Shown: piece after piece, positions 26,507-35,732 of the stretch
How positions within the stretch are numbered: position 1 is the first letter of the stretch
Layout of the letters: every line of letters begins with the position of its first letter
Source: Paracoccus contaminans
GTDB lineage: Bacteria > Pseudomonadota > Alphaproteobacteria > Rhodobacterales > Rhodobacteraceae
Reading direction: 5' to 3'
NCBI RefSeq assembly: GCF_002105555.1
Contig: NZ_CP020612.1
Location: forward strand, 2,410,001 to 2,474,000
Length of the DNA stretch: 64,000 nt
The notes under the pieces: model-generated
Told to the model about the DNA's origin: nothing
Databases searched by the model: none
What the model saw: the letters and a program-made list of their open reading frames with translations, nothing else
Translations under genes and position numbers: made by a program

Positions 26507-27394
26507 TCAGGCGCCGCGCAGGGTCTTGGCGACCTCGGCGGCAAAGTCTTCTTCTTTCTTCTCGATGCCCTCGCCGACAGCGACACGGGCATAGCCGGTC
26601 ACCTGAAGGCCCGCGTCCTTGGCGGCCTGGGCCACGGTCACGTCGGGGTTGATGACGAATTTCTGCCCCAGCAGCGTCACTTCCTCGAAGAACTTGGCCA
26701 TCCGGCCGACGATCATCTTTTCGATGACCGCATCGGGCTTGCCCGATTCGCGCGCCTGTTCGGTCAGGACGGATTTCTCGCGCTCGATCAGCGCCGGGTC
26801 CAGATCGGCCTCGGACAGCGAGGCGGGCGAGGTCGCGGCGATATGCATGGCGATCTGCTTGCCGATTTCCTGCGCCTTGGCAGCATCGCCCTTCAGCGCC
26901 ACCAGCACGCCGATCTTGCCCATGTTGGGGGCGGCGGCGTTGTGGACATAGGACACCACCGTCTCGCCCGTGGTGGCGACCATGCGGCGCAGCGTCATGT
27001 TTTCGCCGATACGGGCGATGGCGTCAGTCAGCACTTCGGTGACCGGCTTGCCGTTCAGCTGCGCGCTGTTCAGCTCCTCGACCGAATCGACATCCAGCGC
27101 CGCTTCCGCGATGGCGCGGACCATCGACTGGAACTCTTCGTTCTTGCCCACGAAGTCGGTTTCCGAGTTCACCTCGACGGCCACGCCCTTGCCGTCCTGG
27201 ACAGCCACGGCAACCAGCCCTTCGGCGGCGACACGGCCGGATTTCTTGGCGGCCTTGGCCAGACCCTTGGTGCGCAGCCAATCGACGGCGGCCTCCATGT
27301 CGCCCGAGGTTTCCTCAAGCGCCTTCTTGGCGTCCATCATCCCCGCGCCGGTCGATTCGCGCAGCTCTTTCACCATCGCGGCCGTGATAGCCAT
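26507..27394 (-). CDS. tsf: Translation elongation factor Ts
   Basis: The 295-residue EF-Ts recycles EF-Tu by nucleotide exchange. The N-terminal UBA-like part has [19 protein letters not shown], and the core signature [16 protein letters not shown] contains the TDFV that contacts EF-Tu. The ATG at 27394 follows AAGGAG. It is downstream of rpsB, the near-universal bacterial arrangement, with a hairpin in the 73-bp gap. Nothing is unusual. Confidence 0.97.
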   Translation of the reverse strand: MAITAAMVKELRESTGAGMMDAKKALEETSGDMEAAVDWLRTKGLAKAAKKSGRVAAEGLVAVAVQDGKGVAVEVNSETDFVGKNEEFQSMVRAIAEAALDVDSVEELNSAQLNGKPVTEVLTDAIARIGENMTLRRMVATTGETVVSYVHNAAAPNMGKIGVLVALKGDAAKAQEIGKQIAMHIAATSPASLSEADLDPALIEREKSVLTEQARESGKPDAVIEKMIVGRMAKFFEEVTLLGQKFVINPDVTVAQAAKDAGLQVTGYARVAVGEGIEKKEEDFAAEVAKTLRGA

Positions 27395-27419
27395 GGTCTT
27401 CTCCTTGTTGTCCAATGCG

Positions 27420-27444
27420 TCAGGCGGGGATTAGCCCCGCCTGA
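27420..27444 (-). terminator. Intercistronic hairpin between rpsB and tsf
   Basis: A perfect 10-bp stem (TCAGGCGGGG / CCCCGCCTGA) with a 5-nt loop starts 23 nt after the rpsB stop and ends 26 nt before tsf. No T-run follows. It probably acts as a partial terminator or attenuator that tunes tsf relative to rpsB. Confidence 0.5.
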
Positions 27445-27467
27445 TGAAAGTCCCGTGATGGCGCGGC

Positions 27468-28250
27468 TCAGGCGTCGGCTGTCTCGTCGGCCGTCTCGAA
27501 GCCGTCAAGATCCTCGGCCGGGGCCTCGGTCAGTGCGCCCAGATCGACACCCGCCGCCCCCATCTGGGCCGACATGCCGTCCAGCGCCGCACGGGCCACC
27601 AGATCGCAGTAAAGGGCAATGGCGCGCGCCGCGTCGTCATTGCCGGGGATGACATGGTCGATCCCCTTGGGCGAGCAGTTGGTGTCGACCACGGCGACAA
27701 CCGGGATGCCCAGCTTGTTGGCCTCCTGCACCGCCAGGTCTTCCTTGTTCACGTCGATCACGAACAGCAGGTCGGGCAGGCCGCCCATGTCGCGGATGCC
27801 GCCCAGGCTGGCCTGCAGCTTGGCCTGCTCGCGCTCGATCCCCAGGCGTTCCTTCTTGGTCAGCCCCTCGGCGCCCGAGGCCATCGCCTCGTCGATCGCC
27901 TTGAGCCGCTGGATCGACTGGGACACCGTTTTCCAGTTGGTCAGCGTGCCGCCCAGCCAGCGGTGGTTCATGTAGAACTGCGCCGATTTCTCGGCCGCGT
28001 CGGCAACGGCCTTCTGCGCCTGCCGCTTGGTGCCGACGAACAGCACGCGCCCGCCCTTGGCAACGGTGTCGCGGATCGTCTGCAGGGCCTGGTCCAGCAG
28101 CGGGACCGTCTGGGTCAGGTCCAGGATGTGGATGCCGTTGCGTTCGCCGTAGATGTATTCCGCCATCCGCGGGTTCCAGCGCTGGGTCTGGTGGCCATAG
28201 TGAACGCCAGCTTCCAGCAGCTGACGCATGGAGTAATCGGGAAGCGCCAT
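27468..28250 (-). CDS. rpsB: 30S ribosomal protein S2
   Basis: The 260-residue protein starts [20 protein letters not shown] and contains [29 protein letters not shown] and [20 protein letters not shown], all S2 signatures. The start at 28250 follows AAAGGAAAAGG; the open frame continues far upstream but that part is not S2-like. The C-terminal tail is acidic ([18 protein letters not shown]). It is first in the rpsB-tsf operon. Confidence 0.97.
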   Translation of the reverse strand: MALPDYSMRQLLEAGVHYGHQTQRWNPRMAEYIYGERNGIHILDLTQTVPLLDQALQTIRDTVAKGGRVLFVGTKRQAQKAVADAAEKSAQFYMNHRWLGGTLTNWKTVSQSIQRLKAIDEAMASGAEGLTKKERLGIEREQAKLQASLGGIRDMGGLPDLLFVIDVNKEDLAVQEANKLGIPVVAVVDTNCSPKGIDHVIPGNDDAARAIALYCDLVARAALDGMSAQMGAAGVDLGALTEAPAEDLDGFETADETADA

Positions 28251-28594
28251 GCCTTTTCCTTTCCGGTTTGCGCCTGGGGCAGGGGTTTCAGGGATCGGCA
28301 CGATCCCCAACCGGTGGACCTGAACGGATGTCTCCCGCCCAAGGCCCGCCCCCGCCTGTGAAGTGCGCGCCAGATAGGCGCTGGCGCGCGCCGATGCAAG
28401 GGGGAACGGACGGCCGGCGGCTGGGGCTGCAGGCCGGTGGAGCGCGCTGTGGCCATCAGGGCAGGGTCCTTGGGGCGAGCTCAGGGGCCATGCGCATGGT
28501 GCTGCACCTTGTCCGGGGCAGGGGCGCGGAACGATCATGGCGCCCTAGGCAGACCCGTTGCCGGCGTCAGTCGGCATGATCGACTGATTGGGGA
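28251..28594. other. Long region upstream of rpsB, no gene seen
   Basis: About 340 bp separate rpsB from the tRNA-Arg promoter. Open frames through it are extensions of rpsB or its antisense and have no start signals. It should contain the rpsB promoter and a possibly long leader. I could not recognise a known S2 leader structure in it. Confidence 0.5.
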
Positions 28595-28624
28595 TTGACC
28601 CTGTCCCGTCTCAACGACTATCTG
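28595..28624 (+). promoter_or_regulatory. Likely promoter of tRNA-Arg(CCG)
   Basis: TTGACC at 28595-28600 and TATCTG at 28619-28624 are separated by 18 bp and end 9 bp before the mature tRNA 5' end. Both hexamers are near sigma-70 consensus and are the only such pair close to the tRNA. Confidence 0.5.
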
Positions 28625-28633
28625 GTCCGCGAT

Positions 28634-28710
28634 GCGCCCGTAGCTCAGCTGGATAGAGCGCCACCCTCCGAAGGTGGAGGCCACACGTTCGAATCGTGTC
28701 GGGCGCGCCA
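28634..28710 (+). tRNA. tRNA-Arg(CCG)
   Basis: The 77-nt sequence folds as a full cloverleaf: acceptor GCGCCCG/CGGGCGC, D arm GCTCAGCTGGATAGAGC, anticodon stem CCACC/GGTGG with loop CTCCGAA (anticodon CCG), T arm ACACG-TTCGAAT-CGTGT and an encoded CCA end. It reads CGG codons. Confidence 0.97.
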
Positions 28711-29136
28711 TCCCCATTTGCCATGGCCCTTCTCGCCGCCCGGTCCTTGCCGGGGCTGGCCGATCATCAGTCATTATCCCCAGCCACAGCACCGTGCCGG
28801 CGGCATGCCCGCAGGCTGGGCTGGCCCTGGTTCCCGCAAGACTGCCCCGCCATGCGCTGTTGCGGCGGGGGTGCCGTCGATCAAGCGGGTGGTCAGGTGC
28901 TTACCGTCCGGGCCGGGGCCATCCTCGCTGTGCCAGCACCGCCCGCCTTGGCCGGCGGATGATCTGGCTGCGCTTCAGCTGACAGGGCGGCGCGGGCTGG
29001 CTTCCTTGCCCTGGCGCCGGCTGATGAAGGCCAGGGCGGGCAAGCTGTTCCCTTGCCGCGGCGCAGCCTGCCCGCCGCAAGGAACGATCTCTGCCGCGCG
29101 GCGGAACGCCTGCCGGCCCCGATGCGGGCGGACGGC
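28711..29136. other. Non-coding stretch after tRNA-Arg
   Basis: About 425 bp lie between the tRNA and the convergent dehydrogenase gene. I see no gene with start signals or motifs. An 8-bp stem GGCGGGCA (29035-29042) / TGCCCGCC (29069-29076) with a 26-nt loop could be the dehydrogenase terminator on the minus strand. No attachment-site duplication of the tRNA 3' end or integrase is visible. Confidence 0.5.
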
Positions 29137-30003
29137 TCAGCGCCGCAGCCGCGCGATCAGGGACGAGGTGTCCCAGCGCCCGCCGCCCATGCCCTGAACG
29201 TCCTTGTAGAACTGATCAACCAGGGCGGTAACGGGCAGGGCTGCGCCGTTCTCGTCTGCGGCCGCCAGACAGATGCCCAGATCCTTGCGCATCCAGTCCA
29301 CCGCAAAGCCGAAGTCGAACCGGCCCTCGGCCATCGTGGCGTGGCGGTTCTGCATCTGCCAGCTGCCGGCGGCACCCTGGCTGATGACCTCGACCACGGC
29401 CGGGATCGACAGGCCGGCACGCTCGGCGAAGTTCAGCGATTCGGCCAGCCCCTGGACCAGCCCGGCAATGGCGATCTGGTTGGCCATCTTGGCCAGTTGC
29501 CCTGCGCCGCTATCGCCCATGCGGCGGCAGATACGGGCATAGGCGGCGATCACCGGCTCGGCCGCGGCATAGTCGGCCTCGGTCCCCCCGCACATCACCG
29601 AAAGCTGCCCGTTCTCGGCCCCCGCCTGGCCGCCCGATACGGGCGCGTCCACAAAGCCCAGGCCCTGCTCGCGGGCGGTGTCCGACAGCGCGCGCGTCAC
29701 GCGGGCCGACACCGTCGTGTGATCGACGAAGATCGCCCCGGCCCGCATGCCCGAAAAGGCGCCGTCATCTCCAAGGCAGACCTGCCGCAGGTCGTCATCA
29801 TTGCCCACGCAGGCCATGACGAAATCGGCCCCCTGCGCGGCCTCGCGCGGGGCGGCGGCGGCGGTGCCCCCATGCAGGCCGACCCATGCCGCGGCCTTGG
29901 CAGGGGTGCGGTTATAGACGGCTACCGCATGGCCCGCCGCAGCCAGATGCCCGGCCATGGGAAAGCCCATGACCCCCAGTCCCACAAACGCCACCCTTGC
30001 CAT
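29137..30003 (-). CDS. NAD(P)-dependent beta-hydroxyacid dehydrogenase (3-hydroxyisobutyrate / tartronate semialdehyde reductase type)
   Basis: The 288-residue protein has the N-terminal Rossmann motif FVGLGVMGFPMAGHL, the substrate-site DAPVSGGQAGAENGQL near residue 120 and the catalytic Lys in GAGQLAKMANQIAIAG near 170. This is the full signature of the 3-hydroxyisobutyrate dehydrogenase family, which includes GarR and GlyR. The substrate cannot be fixed from sequence. Glyoxylate made by AllA could in principle feed tartronate semialdehyde, but that gene is 22 kb away, so this is only a thought. It is divergent from the penicillin-acylase gene. Confidence 0.9.
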   Translation of the reverse strand: MARVAFVGLGVMGFPMAGHLAAAGHAVAVYNRTPAKAAAWVGLHGGTAAAAPREAAQGADFVMACVGNDDDLRQVCLGDDGAFSGMRAGAIFVDHTTVSARVTRALSDTAREQGLGFVDAPVSGGQAGAENGQLSVMCGGTEADYAAAEPVIAAYARICRRMGDSGAGQLAKMANQIAIAGLVQGLAESLNFAERAGLSIPAVVEVISQGAAGSWQMQNRHATMAEGRFDFGFAVDWMRKDLGICLAAADENGAALPVTALVDQFYKDVQGMGGGRWDTSSLIARLRR

Positions 30004-30123
30004 GCGCTCTCATCCATCGCTGCGTTGAATTGCCGCCCAAGCTGCCCTATCAGCCTGACACAATCCATGCCCTTCGGGCCGATCCGGCCCCGCCCCCGCC
30101 CATCCGAGGATGATACTCTCTTC

Positions 30124-32631
30124 ATGCTGACGCTGTTTCGCTGGCTCGTCAGGCTGACGATCGGGCTGATGATCGGGCTGGTCGCGGCTGCGGCGCTGGC
30201 GTGGTATTTCGCCGTCCGCTCGCTGCCCGACTATGATGCGACGATCAGCCTGCCCGGTCTGGACCAGCGGGTCGAGATCGTCCGCACCACCGAGGACGTG
30301 CCCCATATCCTCGCCGCGACCGACCATGACGCCTTTTTCGCGCTGGGATTTGCCCATGCGCAGGACCGGCTGTTCCAGATGGTCGTCCTGCGCCGGGCCG
30401 CGCAGGGCCGCCTGGCCGAGATGTTCGGAGAGCGCGCCTATGCCGGCGACGACCTGGCCCGCCGGTTGGGGCTGTGGCGCAATGCCCAGGCCTCGCTGGC
30501 GGCGCAGGACGCCGCGACCCGTGCGGCGCTGACGGCCTATGCGGACGGGGTGAATGCCTGGGTCGAACAGGTCAATGCCGGGGCGCGCGGGCGCGGCGCG
30601 CCCGAATTCTTCATCCTGCCCGGCGACATCGCCTATTGGCAGCCCGCCGATTCGCTGGCCATCCTCAAGCTGGTGGCGGCCGGAACCAGCGCGCAGGCGC
30701 AGGCCGAGGTGCTGCGCGCGCAGGTATCGCTGGCCGTGCCGCAAAGGGCGGGCGATCTGGTGGACGCACCTGACGAGCCGCCCTTGCCCCGCTACGCTGG
30801 GCTGTTCGGACCCGAGGCGCGCTTTGCGCCGCAGCAGGCCGGGGTGGACACTGATTTTGCGGACCGCCTGCTGGGCTATGTCGCGCCCGAGGCAGGCGCC
30901 TCGGCCAACGGCTTTGCCGCGGCGGCCGAACGCACCGCCGCCGGGGCGCCAATCCTGGCCAATGATCCGCATGTCGCGCTGACCGCGCCGTCGCTGTGGT
31001 ATCTGGCGCGTCTGGACCTGCGGTCCGGCAGCGTCATCGGCGGCACGATACCGGGCATCCCCGCGATCCTTTCGGGCCGCAATCCGACCCTGGCCTGGGG
31101 GCTGACCCCTGCCTGGGTGGATGACCAGGATCTGGTGATGGAGGAGGTGCAGCCCGGCGCACCGGAACGCTATCTCTCCAGCGGCGGATGGCGCGATTTC
31201 ACCACCGCCGAAGAGGTGATCCGCGTGCGCGACGGCGGCACCCACCGGATCACGCTGCGCGAAAGCGAGGCCGGGCCAGTGATCCCGCCGGCGCATCTGG
31301 GCCTCGCCGCGGTGACGCCTGCGGGTTTCGTGCCGGCGCTGCGCTGGACCGGCCTGTCGGGCACCGACACGACGATGAGCGCGCTGATCGCCCTGATGGC
31401 GGCCCCCGATCGCACCGCGGCGATCCGGGCGTCGGAGGGCATCATCGCCCCGGCTGTCGAGCTGACGCTGGCCGAGCGGGGGGGTGTGGCGCAGGTCCTG
31501 GCAGGGGCGGTGCCGCTGCGGCCGGCCGATCACCCCACGAGCGGGCGGATGCCGGCCCCTGGCCGCAGCGCTGCGGCCCGCTGGGACGGTTTCCTGCCCC
31601 CCTCCGATCCTGCCCGCATCACGGCGCCGGCCGAGGGGATCGTGGCTGCGACCGGCGCTGCGACAGGGGCCGCGCCGGGCGCAGAGGAGGCGGGTGCAGG
31701 TGTCTCGCCCAAGGGCGCGGGCTTGCAGATCGGGTATGACCGCGACGAGCCGCTGCGCCTGGCGCGGTTGCAGCGTCTGCTGGCGGCCCGCGAGATCCAT
31801 TCCCGCGAAAGCTTCATCGACGCCCAGCTTGACACCGTCAGCCCGGCGGCGCGCGCGCTGCTGCCGCTGATCGGGGCGAATCTGTGGTTCACGGGCGAGC
31901 CTGCCGCCCCCGGCACCCCCGAGCGCCAGCGCCAGGATGCGCTTGCGCTGCTGGCGCAATGGGACGGCGACATGGGCGAGCATCTGCCCGAGCCGCTGAT
32001 CTATTCCGCATGGATGGGCCAGCTTCAGGATCGGCTGGTGCGGGACGAGCTGGGCGTGGCTGCCGACGCGGTCGCCGGGCAGCTTCGGCCCGCCTTCATC
32101 GACCGGGTGTTTCGCAACACCGGCAATGCCGGCATCTGGTGCGATGTGGTGCAGTCCGCGCCCGTCGAGGATTGCACGACCATCGCCCGCATGGCGCTGG
32201 ATGGCGCGCTGGTAGAGCTGACCGCCCGTTTCGGACCGGATGTGGCCAGCTGGCGCTGGGGCGATGCGCACATGGCCCGGCACGAACATCCTGCCCTGGG
32301 GCGGGTTCCGGTGCTGGGCTGGGCGGTCAGCCTGGTGCAGTCGATCTCGGGCGACGGCTCAAGCCTTGCACGGGCGGGCACCATCGGCACCGGGCGCGAT
32401 CCATGGCGGGCGGTGACGGGGGCGGGCTTTCGCGGCGTCTATGACCTGTCCGACCCGGACAGTTCGGTGTTCATCATCTCGACCGGTCAGTCAGGCCACC
32501 CGCTCTCGCGCCATTACGATGATCTGGCGGAACGGTGGCGGCGCGGCGAATACATCACCATGTCGCTGGACCCGACGCTGGCGCGGGCCGGGGCATTGGG
32601 CGTGACCTGGCTGGAGCCCGCGCAGCAATAG
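30124..32631 (+). CDS. Penicillin acylase family protein (Ntn amidohydrolase), membrane-anchored
   Basis: The 835-residue precursor begins with a basic stretch and one hydrophobic helix (residues 8-30), suggesting a signal anchor. The alpha chain has EDVPHILAATDHDAFFALGF and HAQDRLFQM, family signatures. Autocleavage before the nucleophile Ser near residue 260 (GASANGFAAA) would release the beta chain, followed by GAPILANDPHVALTAPS and the DDQDLVMEEV-type strand. Relatives hydrolyse beta-lactams, acyl-homoserine lactones or other N-acyl amides; the substrate here is unknown. No clear Shine-Dalgarno precedes the ATG, but the hydrophobic start fits. It is divergent from the dehydrogenase gene. 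Confidence 0.9.
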   Translation: MLTLFRWLVRLTIGLMIGLVAAAALAWYFAVRSLPDYDATISLPGLDQRVEIVRTTEDVPHILAATDHDAFFALGFAHAQDRLFQMVVLRRAAQGRLAEMFGERAYAGDDLARRLGLWRNAQASLAAQDAATRAALTAYADGVNAWVEQVNAGARGRGAPEFFILPGDIAYWQPADSLAILKLVAAGTSAQAQAEVLRAQVSLAVPQRAGDLVDAPDEPPLPRYAGLFGPEARFAPQQAGVDTDFADRLLGYVAPEAGASANGFAAAAERTAAGAPILANDPHVALTAPSLWYLARLDLRSGSVIGGTIPGIPAILSGRNPTLAWGLTPAWVDDQDLVMEEVQPGAPERYLSSGGWRDFTTAEEVIRVRDGGTHRITLRESEAGPVIPPAHLGLAAVTPAGFVPALRWTGLSGTDTTMSALIALMAAPDRTAAIRASEGIIAPAVELTLAERGGVAQVLAGAVPLRPADHPTSGRMPAPGRSAAARWDGFLPPSDPARITAPAEGIVAATGAATGAAPGAEEAGAGVSPKGAGLQIGYDRDEPLRLARLQRLLAAREIHSRESFIDAQLDTVSPAARALLPLIGANLWFTGEPAAPGTPERQRQDALALLAQWDGDMGEHLPEPLIYSAWMGQLQDRLVRDELGVAADAVAGQLRPAFIDRVFRNTGNAGIWCDVVQSAPVEDCTTIARMALDGALVELTARFGPDVASWRWGDAHMARHEHPALGRVPVLGWAVSLVQSISGDGSSLARAGTIGTGRDPWRAVTGAGFRGVYDLSDPDSSVFIISTGQSGHPLSRHYDDLAERWRRGEYITMSLDPTLARAGALGVTWLEPAQQ

Positions 32632-32792
32632 GCGCGCCCGATGCCGCCCCGCCGGGGCCGGACGGTGTGTCGATGGCCGCCGGTTCCGTGCGGGTGGGGG
32701 CGCCCCTGGCGGCGCGCCGTGCGGCACCGCCAGAGACAGGGCCTGCCCGGCCGGTCAGGCGGAAAGGCAGCCTTCCCTAGCACCAGCGGGCA

Positions 32793-32818
32793 CGGCCTGC
32801 CCTCATCGAGGCAGGCCG
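32793..32818 (-). terminator. Hairpin downstream of metK, possible terminator
   Basis: CGGCCTGCC pairs perfectly with GGCAGGCCG around an 8-nt loop, 64 nt past the metK stop and in the 250-bp gap between metK and the convergent acylase gene. There is no T-run on either strand. The remaining gap shows no gene. Confidence 0.4.
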
Positions 32819-32881
32819 GCCTTGCGGGGATTCGCGCCCGGCCGCAGCCGCAAGGCGGCCGGACGGTGCTGGCTGCCTGCC

Positions 32882-34048
32882 TCAGACCGCCTTTTTCAGC
32901 GCCTCGGCCAGATCGGTGCGTTCCCAGGAAAAGCCGCCATCCGCCTCGGGTGCGCGGCCGAAATGGCCATAGGCGGCGGTGCGGCGATAGATGGGCCGGC
33001 ACAGGTTCAGATGCTCGCGGATGCCGCGGGGGGTCAGGTCCATCACCGTGCCAAGCGCATGTTCGATCACCGCATCGGGCACCTGGCCGGTGCCGAAGGT
33101 GTCGGCATAAATCGACAGCGGCGCAGCCACCCCGATCGCATAGGACAGCTGGATCACGCAGCGCTGCGCCAGCCCGGCCGCGACCACGTTCTTGGCCAGA
33201 TAGCGCGCCGCATAGGCGGCCGAACGATCCACCTTGGTCGGGTCCTTGCCCGAAAAGGCGCCCCCGCCATGGGCAGCGGCCCCGCCATAGGTGTCCACGA
33301 TGATCTTGCGGCCCGTCAGCCCCGCATCCCCGTCCGGCCCGCCGATCACGAAGATGCCCGTCGGGTTGACGTGCCAGACGGTTTCATCCGTCAGCCAGCC
33401 GTCGGGCAGCACTTCGCGCACATAAGGCTCCACGATGGCGCGGATGTCCTCCGATGTCTGCGTCTCGTCATGGTGCTGGTGGCTGACGACGATCTGGGTG
33501 ACGCCCACCGGCTTGCCGTCCTCATAGCGCACCGACAGCTGCGATTTGGCGTCGGGGCCCAGCGTCGGCTCGGCCCCCGCATGGCGCGCCTGGGCCAGTC
33601 GGCGCAGGATCGCATGGGCATACTGGATCGGCGCGGGCATCAGCTCGGGCGTCTCGTCCACCGCATAGCCGAACATGATCCCCTGGTCGCCGGCGCCGTC
33701 CTTGTCCACGCCTTGCGCGATATGGGCCGACTGCTGGTGCAGGAAGTTCATCACATGGCAGGTGTTCCAGTGGAACTTTTCCTGCTCATACCCGATGTCG
33801 CGGATGACGTTGCGGGCGATTTCGGGAATGCGCCCCATCATCGCCGTCAGGCGGTCCTTGTCCTTGAGGCCGATCTCGCCGCCGATGACCACCATCCCCG
33901 ATGTGGCGAAGGTTTCACAGGCGACGCGGGCCTGTTCCTCCTCGGTCAGCAGGGCGTCCAGGACGGCGTCCGAGATCTGGTCGCACAACTTGTCGGGATG
34001 CCCCTCCGAGACGGACTCGGAGGTGAAGACGTAGTTCTTGCGGGACAT
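32882..34048 (-). CDS. metK: S-adenosylmethionine synthetase
   Basis: The 388-residue enzyme makes SAM from methionine and ATP. It opens [20 protein letters not shown], contains the ATP-binding [12 protein letters not shown] (near residue 120) and the phosphate-binding loop [19 protein letters not shown]. The start at 34048 has GGAGC upstream, and this same Shine-Dalgarno is part of a SAM/SAH riboswitch. It is downstream of lnt on the same strand. The ending AEALKKAV is intact. Confidence 0.97.
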   Translation of the reverse strand: MSRKNYVFTSESVSEGHPDKLCDQISDAVLDALLTEEEQARVACETFATSGMVVIGGEIGLKDKDRLTAMMGRIPEIARNVIRDIGYEQEKFHWNTCHVMNFLHQQSAHIAQGVDKDGAGDQGIMFGYAVDETPELMPAPIQYAHAILRRLAQARHAGAEPTLGPDAKSQLSVRYEDGKPVGVTQIVVSHQHHDETQTSEDIRAIVEPYVREVLPDGWLTDETVWHVNPTGIFVIGGPDGDAGLTGRKIIVDTYGGAAAHGGGAFSGKDPTKVDRSAAYAARYLAKNVVAAGLAQRCVIQLSYAIGVAAPLSIYADTFGTGQVPDAVIEHALGTVMDLTPRGIREHLNLCRPIYRRTAAYGHFGRAPEADGGFSWERTDLAEALKKAV

Positions 34049-34050
34049 GA

Positions 34051-34100
34051 GCGCTCCGATAAGGTTAACGCCAACCCACGCCAGGAAGCCGTTGTGGGGG
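34051..34100 (-). promoter_or_regulatory. SAM/SAH riboswitch in the metK leader
   Basis: On the minus strand the leader contains CCCACAACGGCTTCCTGGCG followed by TGGG, a 15-nt linker and CGGAGCGC, ending 3 nt before the metK ATG. This matches the Rhodobacterales SAM/SAH class: a CCCAC/GTGGG stem encloses the conserved ACAACGGCTTCCTGGC loop, and GGAGC pairs with GCTTCC to form the pseudoknot. GGAGC is also the metK Shine-Dalgarno, so ligand binding would hide it and repress translation. The match is from memory of the class consensus; the P1 stem and pseudoknot are directly visible. Confidence 0.9.
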
Positions 34101-34139
34101 CGCAAGCGTGGCATTAGGCCACGGGGCAGGGCGCGTCAA

Positions 34140-35711
34140 TCAAGGGTTGCGGGCGCCCGGCAGGGCCCGCCTGATCCGCCCGCGGCGCAGCATCAATCCC
34201 CCCAGCGCCAGGGCCAGCAGCGCCAGGGCCGGCGCATCGCCCCAACGCCACCACAGCGTCGGCGCCAGCGCCGCGGGCAGGCGCGCATCGATCACCCCCG
34301 CCTGGCCCAGCGGCAGGCTGCCGCGCACCCGCCCGCGGGCGTCAATCGCCGCCGAGATGCCGGTGTTGGCCGCCCGCAGCAGCGGCAGCCCGGTCTCGAT
34401 CGCGCGCAGCCGGGCCTGCGCCAGATGCTGATAAGGCCCCGTCCAGGTTCCGAACCAGGCGTCATTGGTGATCTGCACCAGCCAGGCCGGCCGGGGCAGG
34501 CCGCGGCCGCGTGCCAGATCATGCTCGAAAATCGCCTCATAGCAGATCAGCGGCTGGAACGGCGGCAGGCCGGGCAGCGTCAGCACCTGCGGCCCGGCGC
34601 CGGCGCTGTAGCCGTTGCCCTGCCGGGCGGCAAAGGCGCCGATGCCGATCCGCGCCAGCGCATCGCCCCATGGGATATATTCGCCAAAGGGCACCAGATG
34701 GAACTTGTCATAGACCGCGCCGATGGCGGCGTCCGGGGTCAGCACGGCAAGGCTGTTGAACCAGCGCCCGTCCTCGCCCCGCTGGATGCCGGCAAGCACC
34801 GGGGCGCCCGCGGCGGCGGCGATCTCGGGCAGGGCCGGACCGGCCTCGTTCAGCAGGAAGGGCACGGCGGTTTCCGGCCATATCACGGCAGCCGGCCGCC
34901 CTGTCCCCAGCCGGGGATCAAGCGGCAGGGCCGACAGCTCGAGCAGGCGGGCGTGGAAGACGGGCGCCCATTGCGCGCTCCACTTCAGGGTCTGATCGGC
35001 GTTCGGCTGTACCAGGCGTATGATATGCCCGTTGTCAGCAGGCAGCGGCCCGGCAAGCCGGGCCAGCCCCGCGAACCACGCCGCCGCAACCAGCATCGCG
35101 GCCAGAACCGCGCCCCGCAGCCCGCCGCGCAGGCCGTGTCCGCCGTGCAGCGCGCTGGCCGGCAGGACGGCGGCCGCCATCGTCAGGGCCGACAGCCCCA
35201 GCGCGCCACCCCAGGCAGCCAGCTGCGCCACCGGCGTTCCGATCCAGACATGGCCCGTCAGCGCCCAGGGAAAGCCGGTGAAAAGCCAGCCGCGCAGCCA
35301 GTCCGATAGGACAATCCCCAGCGCAAGCGCCATGGCCCGGCCCGGTGCATCCGCGCCCAGCCGATGCGCCACCCAGGCAGGCGCGGCCCAGAACAGCCCG
35401 CCCCCCATGGCCATCAGGACCAGCGCAAAGGGCGCCATCCAGCCATAGATATCGGCCTCGACCAGGAATGGCTGGATGATCCAGAACAGGGCGAGGGCGA
35501 AATGGCCCGCGCCCATCGCCAGCGCGCGGAACGCCGCCGCGCGGGGCGAGGGCGCGGCGGCAACCCGCCACAGCATCGCGGCCAGTGCGGCCAGCGTGAC
35601 CGGCCACAGCCCCCAGGGCGCCTGCCCCAGCGCCGCGCAGGCGCCAAGCGCCACCTCGGCCGCCAGGCGGGGCAGGAACGCGGCGCGCCGTGATGCGCGA
35701 CGGCCCGTCAT
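34140..35711 (-). CDS. lnt: Apolipoprotein N-acyltransferase
   Basis: The 523-residue membrane enzyme adds the third acyl chain to bacterial lipoproteins. About six membrane helices in the first 220 residues are followed by a nitrilase-like periplasmic domain with the catalytic triad visible as Glu280 (WPETAVPF), Lys336 (YDKFHLVPFGEY) and Cys390 (LICYEAIF), and one C-terminal helix. NDAWFGTWTGPYQH is also conserved. It lies between the helicase gene (22 bp) and metK (91 bp) on the same strand. A small GTGGC/GCCAC hairpin follows its stop at 34108-34122. Confidence 0.95.
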   Translation of the reverse strand: MTGRRASRRAAFLPRLAAEVALGACAALGQAPWGLWPVTLAALAAMLWRVAAAPSPRAAAFRALAMGAGHFALALFWIIQPFLVEADIYGWMAPFALVLMAMGGGLFWAAPAWVAHRLGADAPGRAMALALGIVLSDWLRGWLFTGFPWALTGHVWIGTPVAQLAAWGGALGLSALTMAAAVLPASALHGGHGLRGGLRGAVLAAMLVAAAWFAGLARLAGPLPADNGHIIRLVQPNADQTLKWSAQWAPVFHARLLELSALPLDPRLGTGRPAAVIWPETAVPFLLNEAGPALPEIAAAAGAPVLAGIQRGEDGRWFNSLAVLTPDAAIGAVYDKFHLVPFGEYIPWGDALARIGIGAFAARQGNGYSAGAGPQVLTLPGLPPFQPLICYEAIFEHDLARGRGLPRPAWLVQITNDAWFGTWTGPYQHLAQARLRAIETGLPLLRAANTGISAAIDARGRVRGSLPLGQAGVIDARLPAALAPTLWWRWGDAPALALLALALGGLMLRRGRIRRALPGARNP

Positions 35712-35732
35712 GCGGCGATCCGGTTCTGCCCC

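Noticed and set aside
28251-28538. 96-codon N-terminal extension of rpsB
   Set aside because: S2 proteins begin at MALPDYS, where a strong Shine-Dalgarno is found; the extension is unlike the family.
28634-29136. tRNA-Arg as an integration site for a mobile element
   Set aside because: There is no integrase, no repeated tRNA 3' end and no foreign gene content next to it.
28595-29197. 200-codon plus-strand open frame over tRNA-Arg
   Set aside because: It reads through the tRNA and its promoter and has no protein signature.
30010-32289. Minus-strand open frame of about 760 codons
   Set aside because: It is antisense to the penicillin-acylase gene, with no motif or ribosome site.
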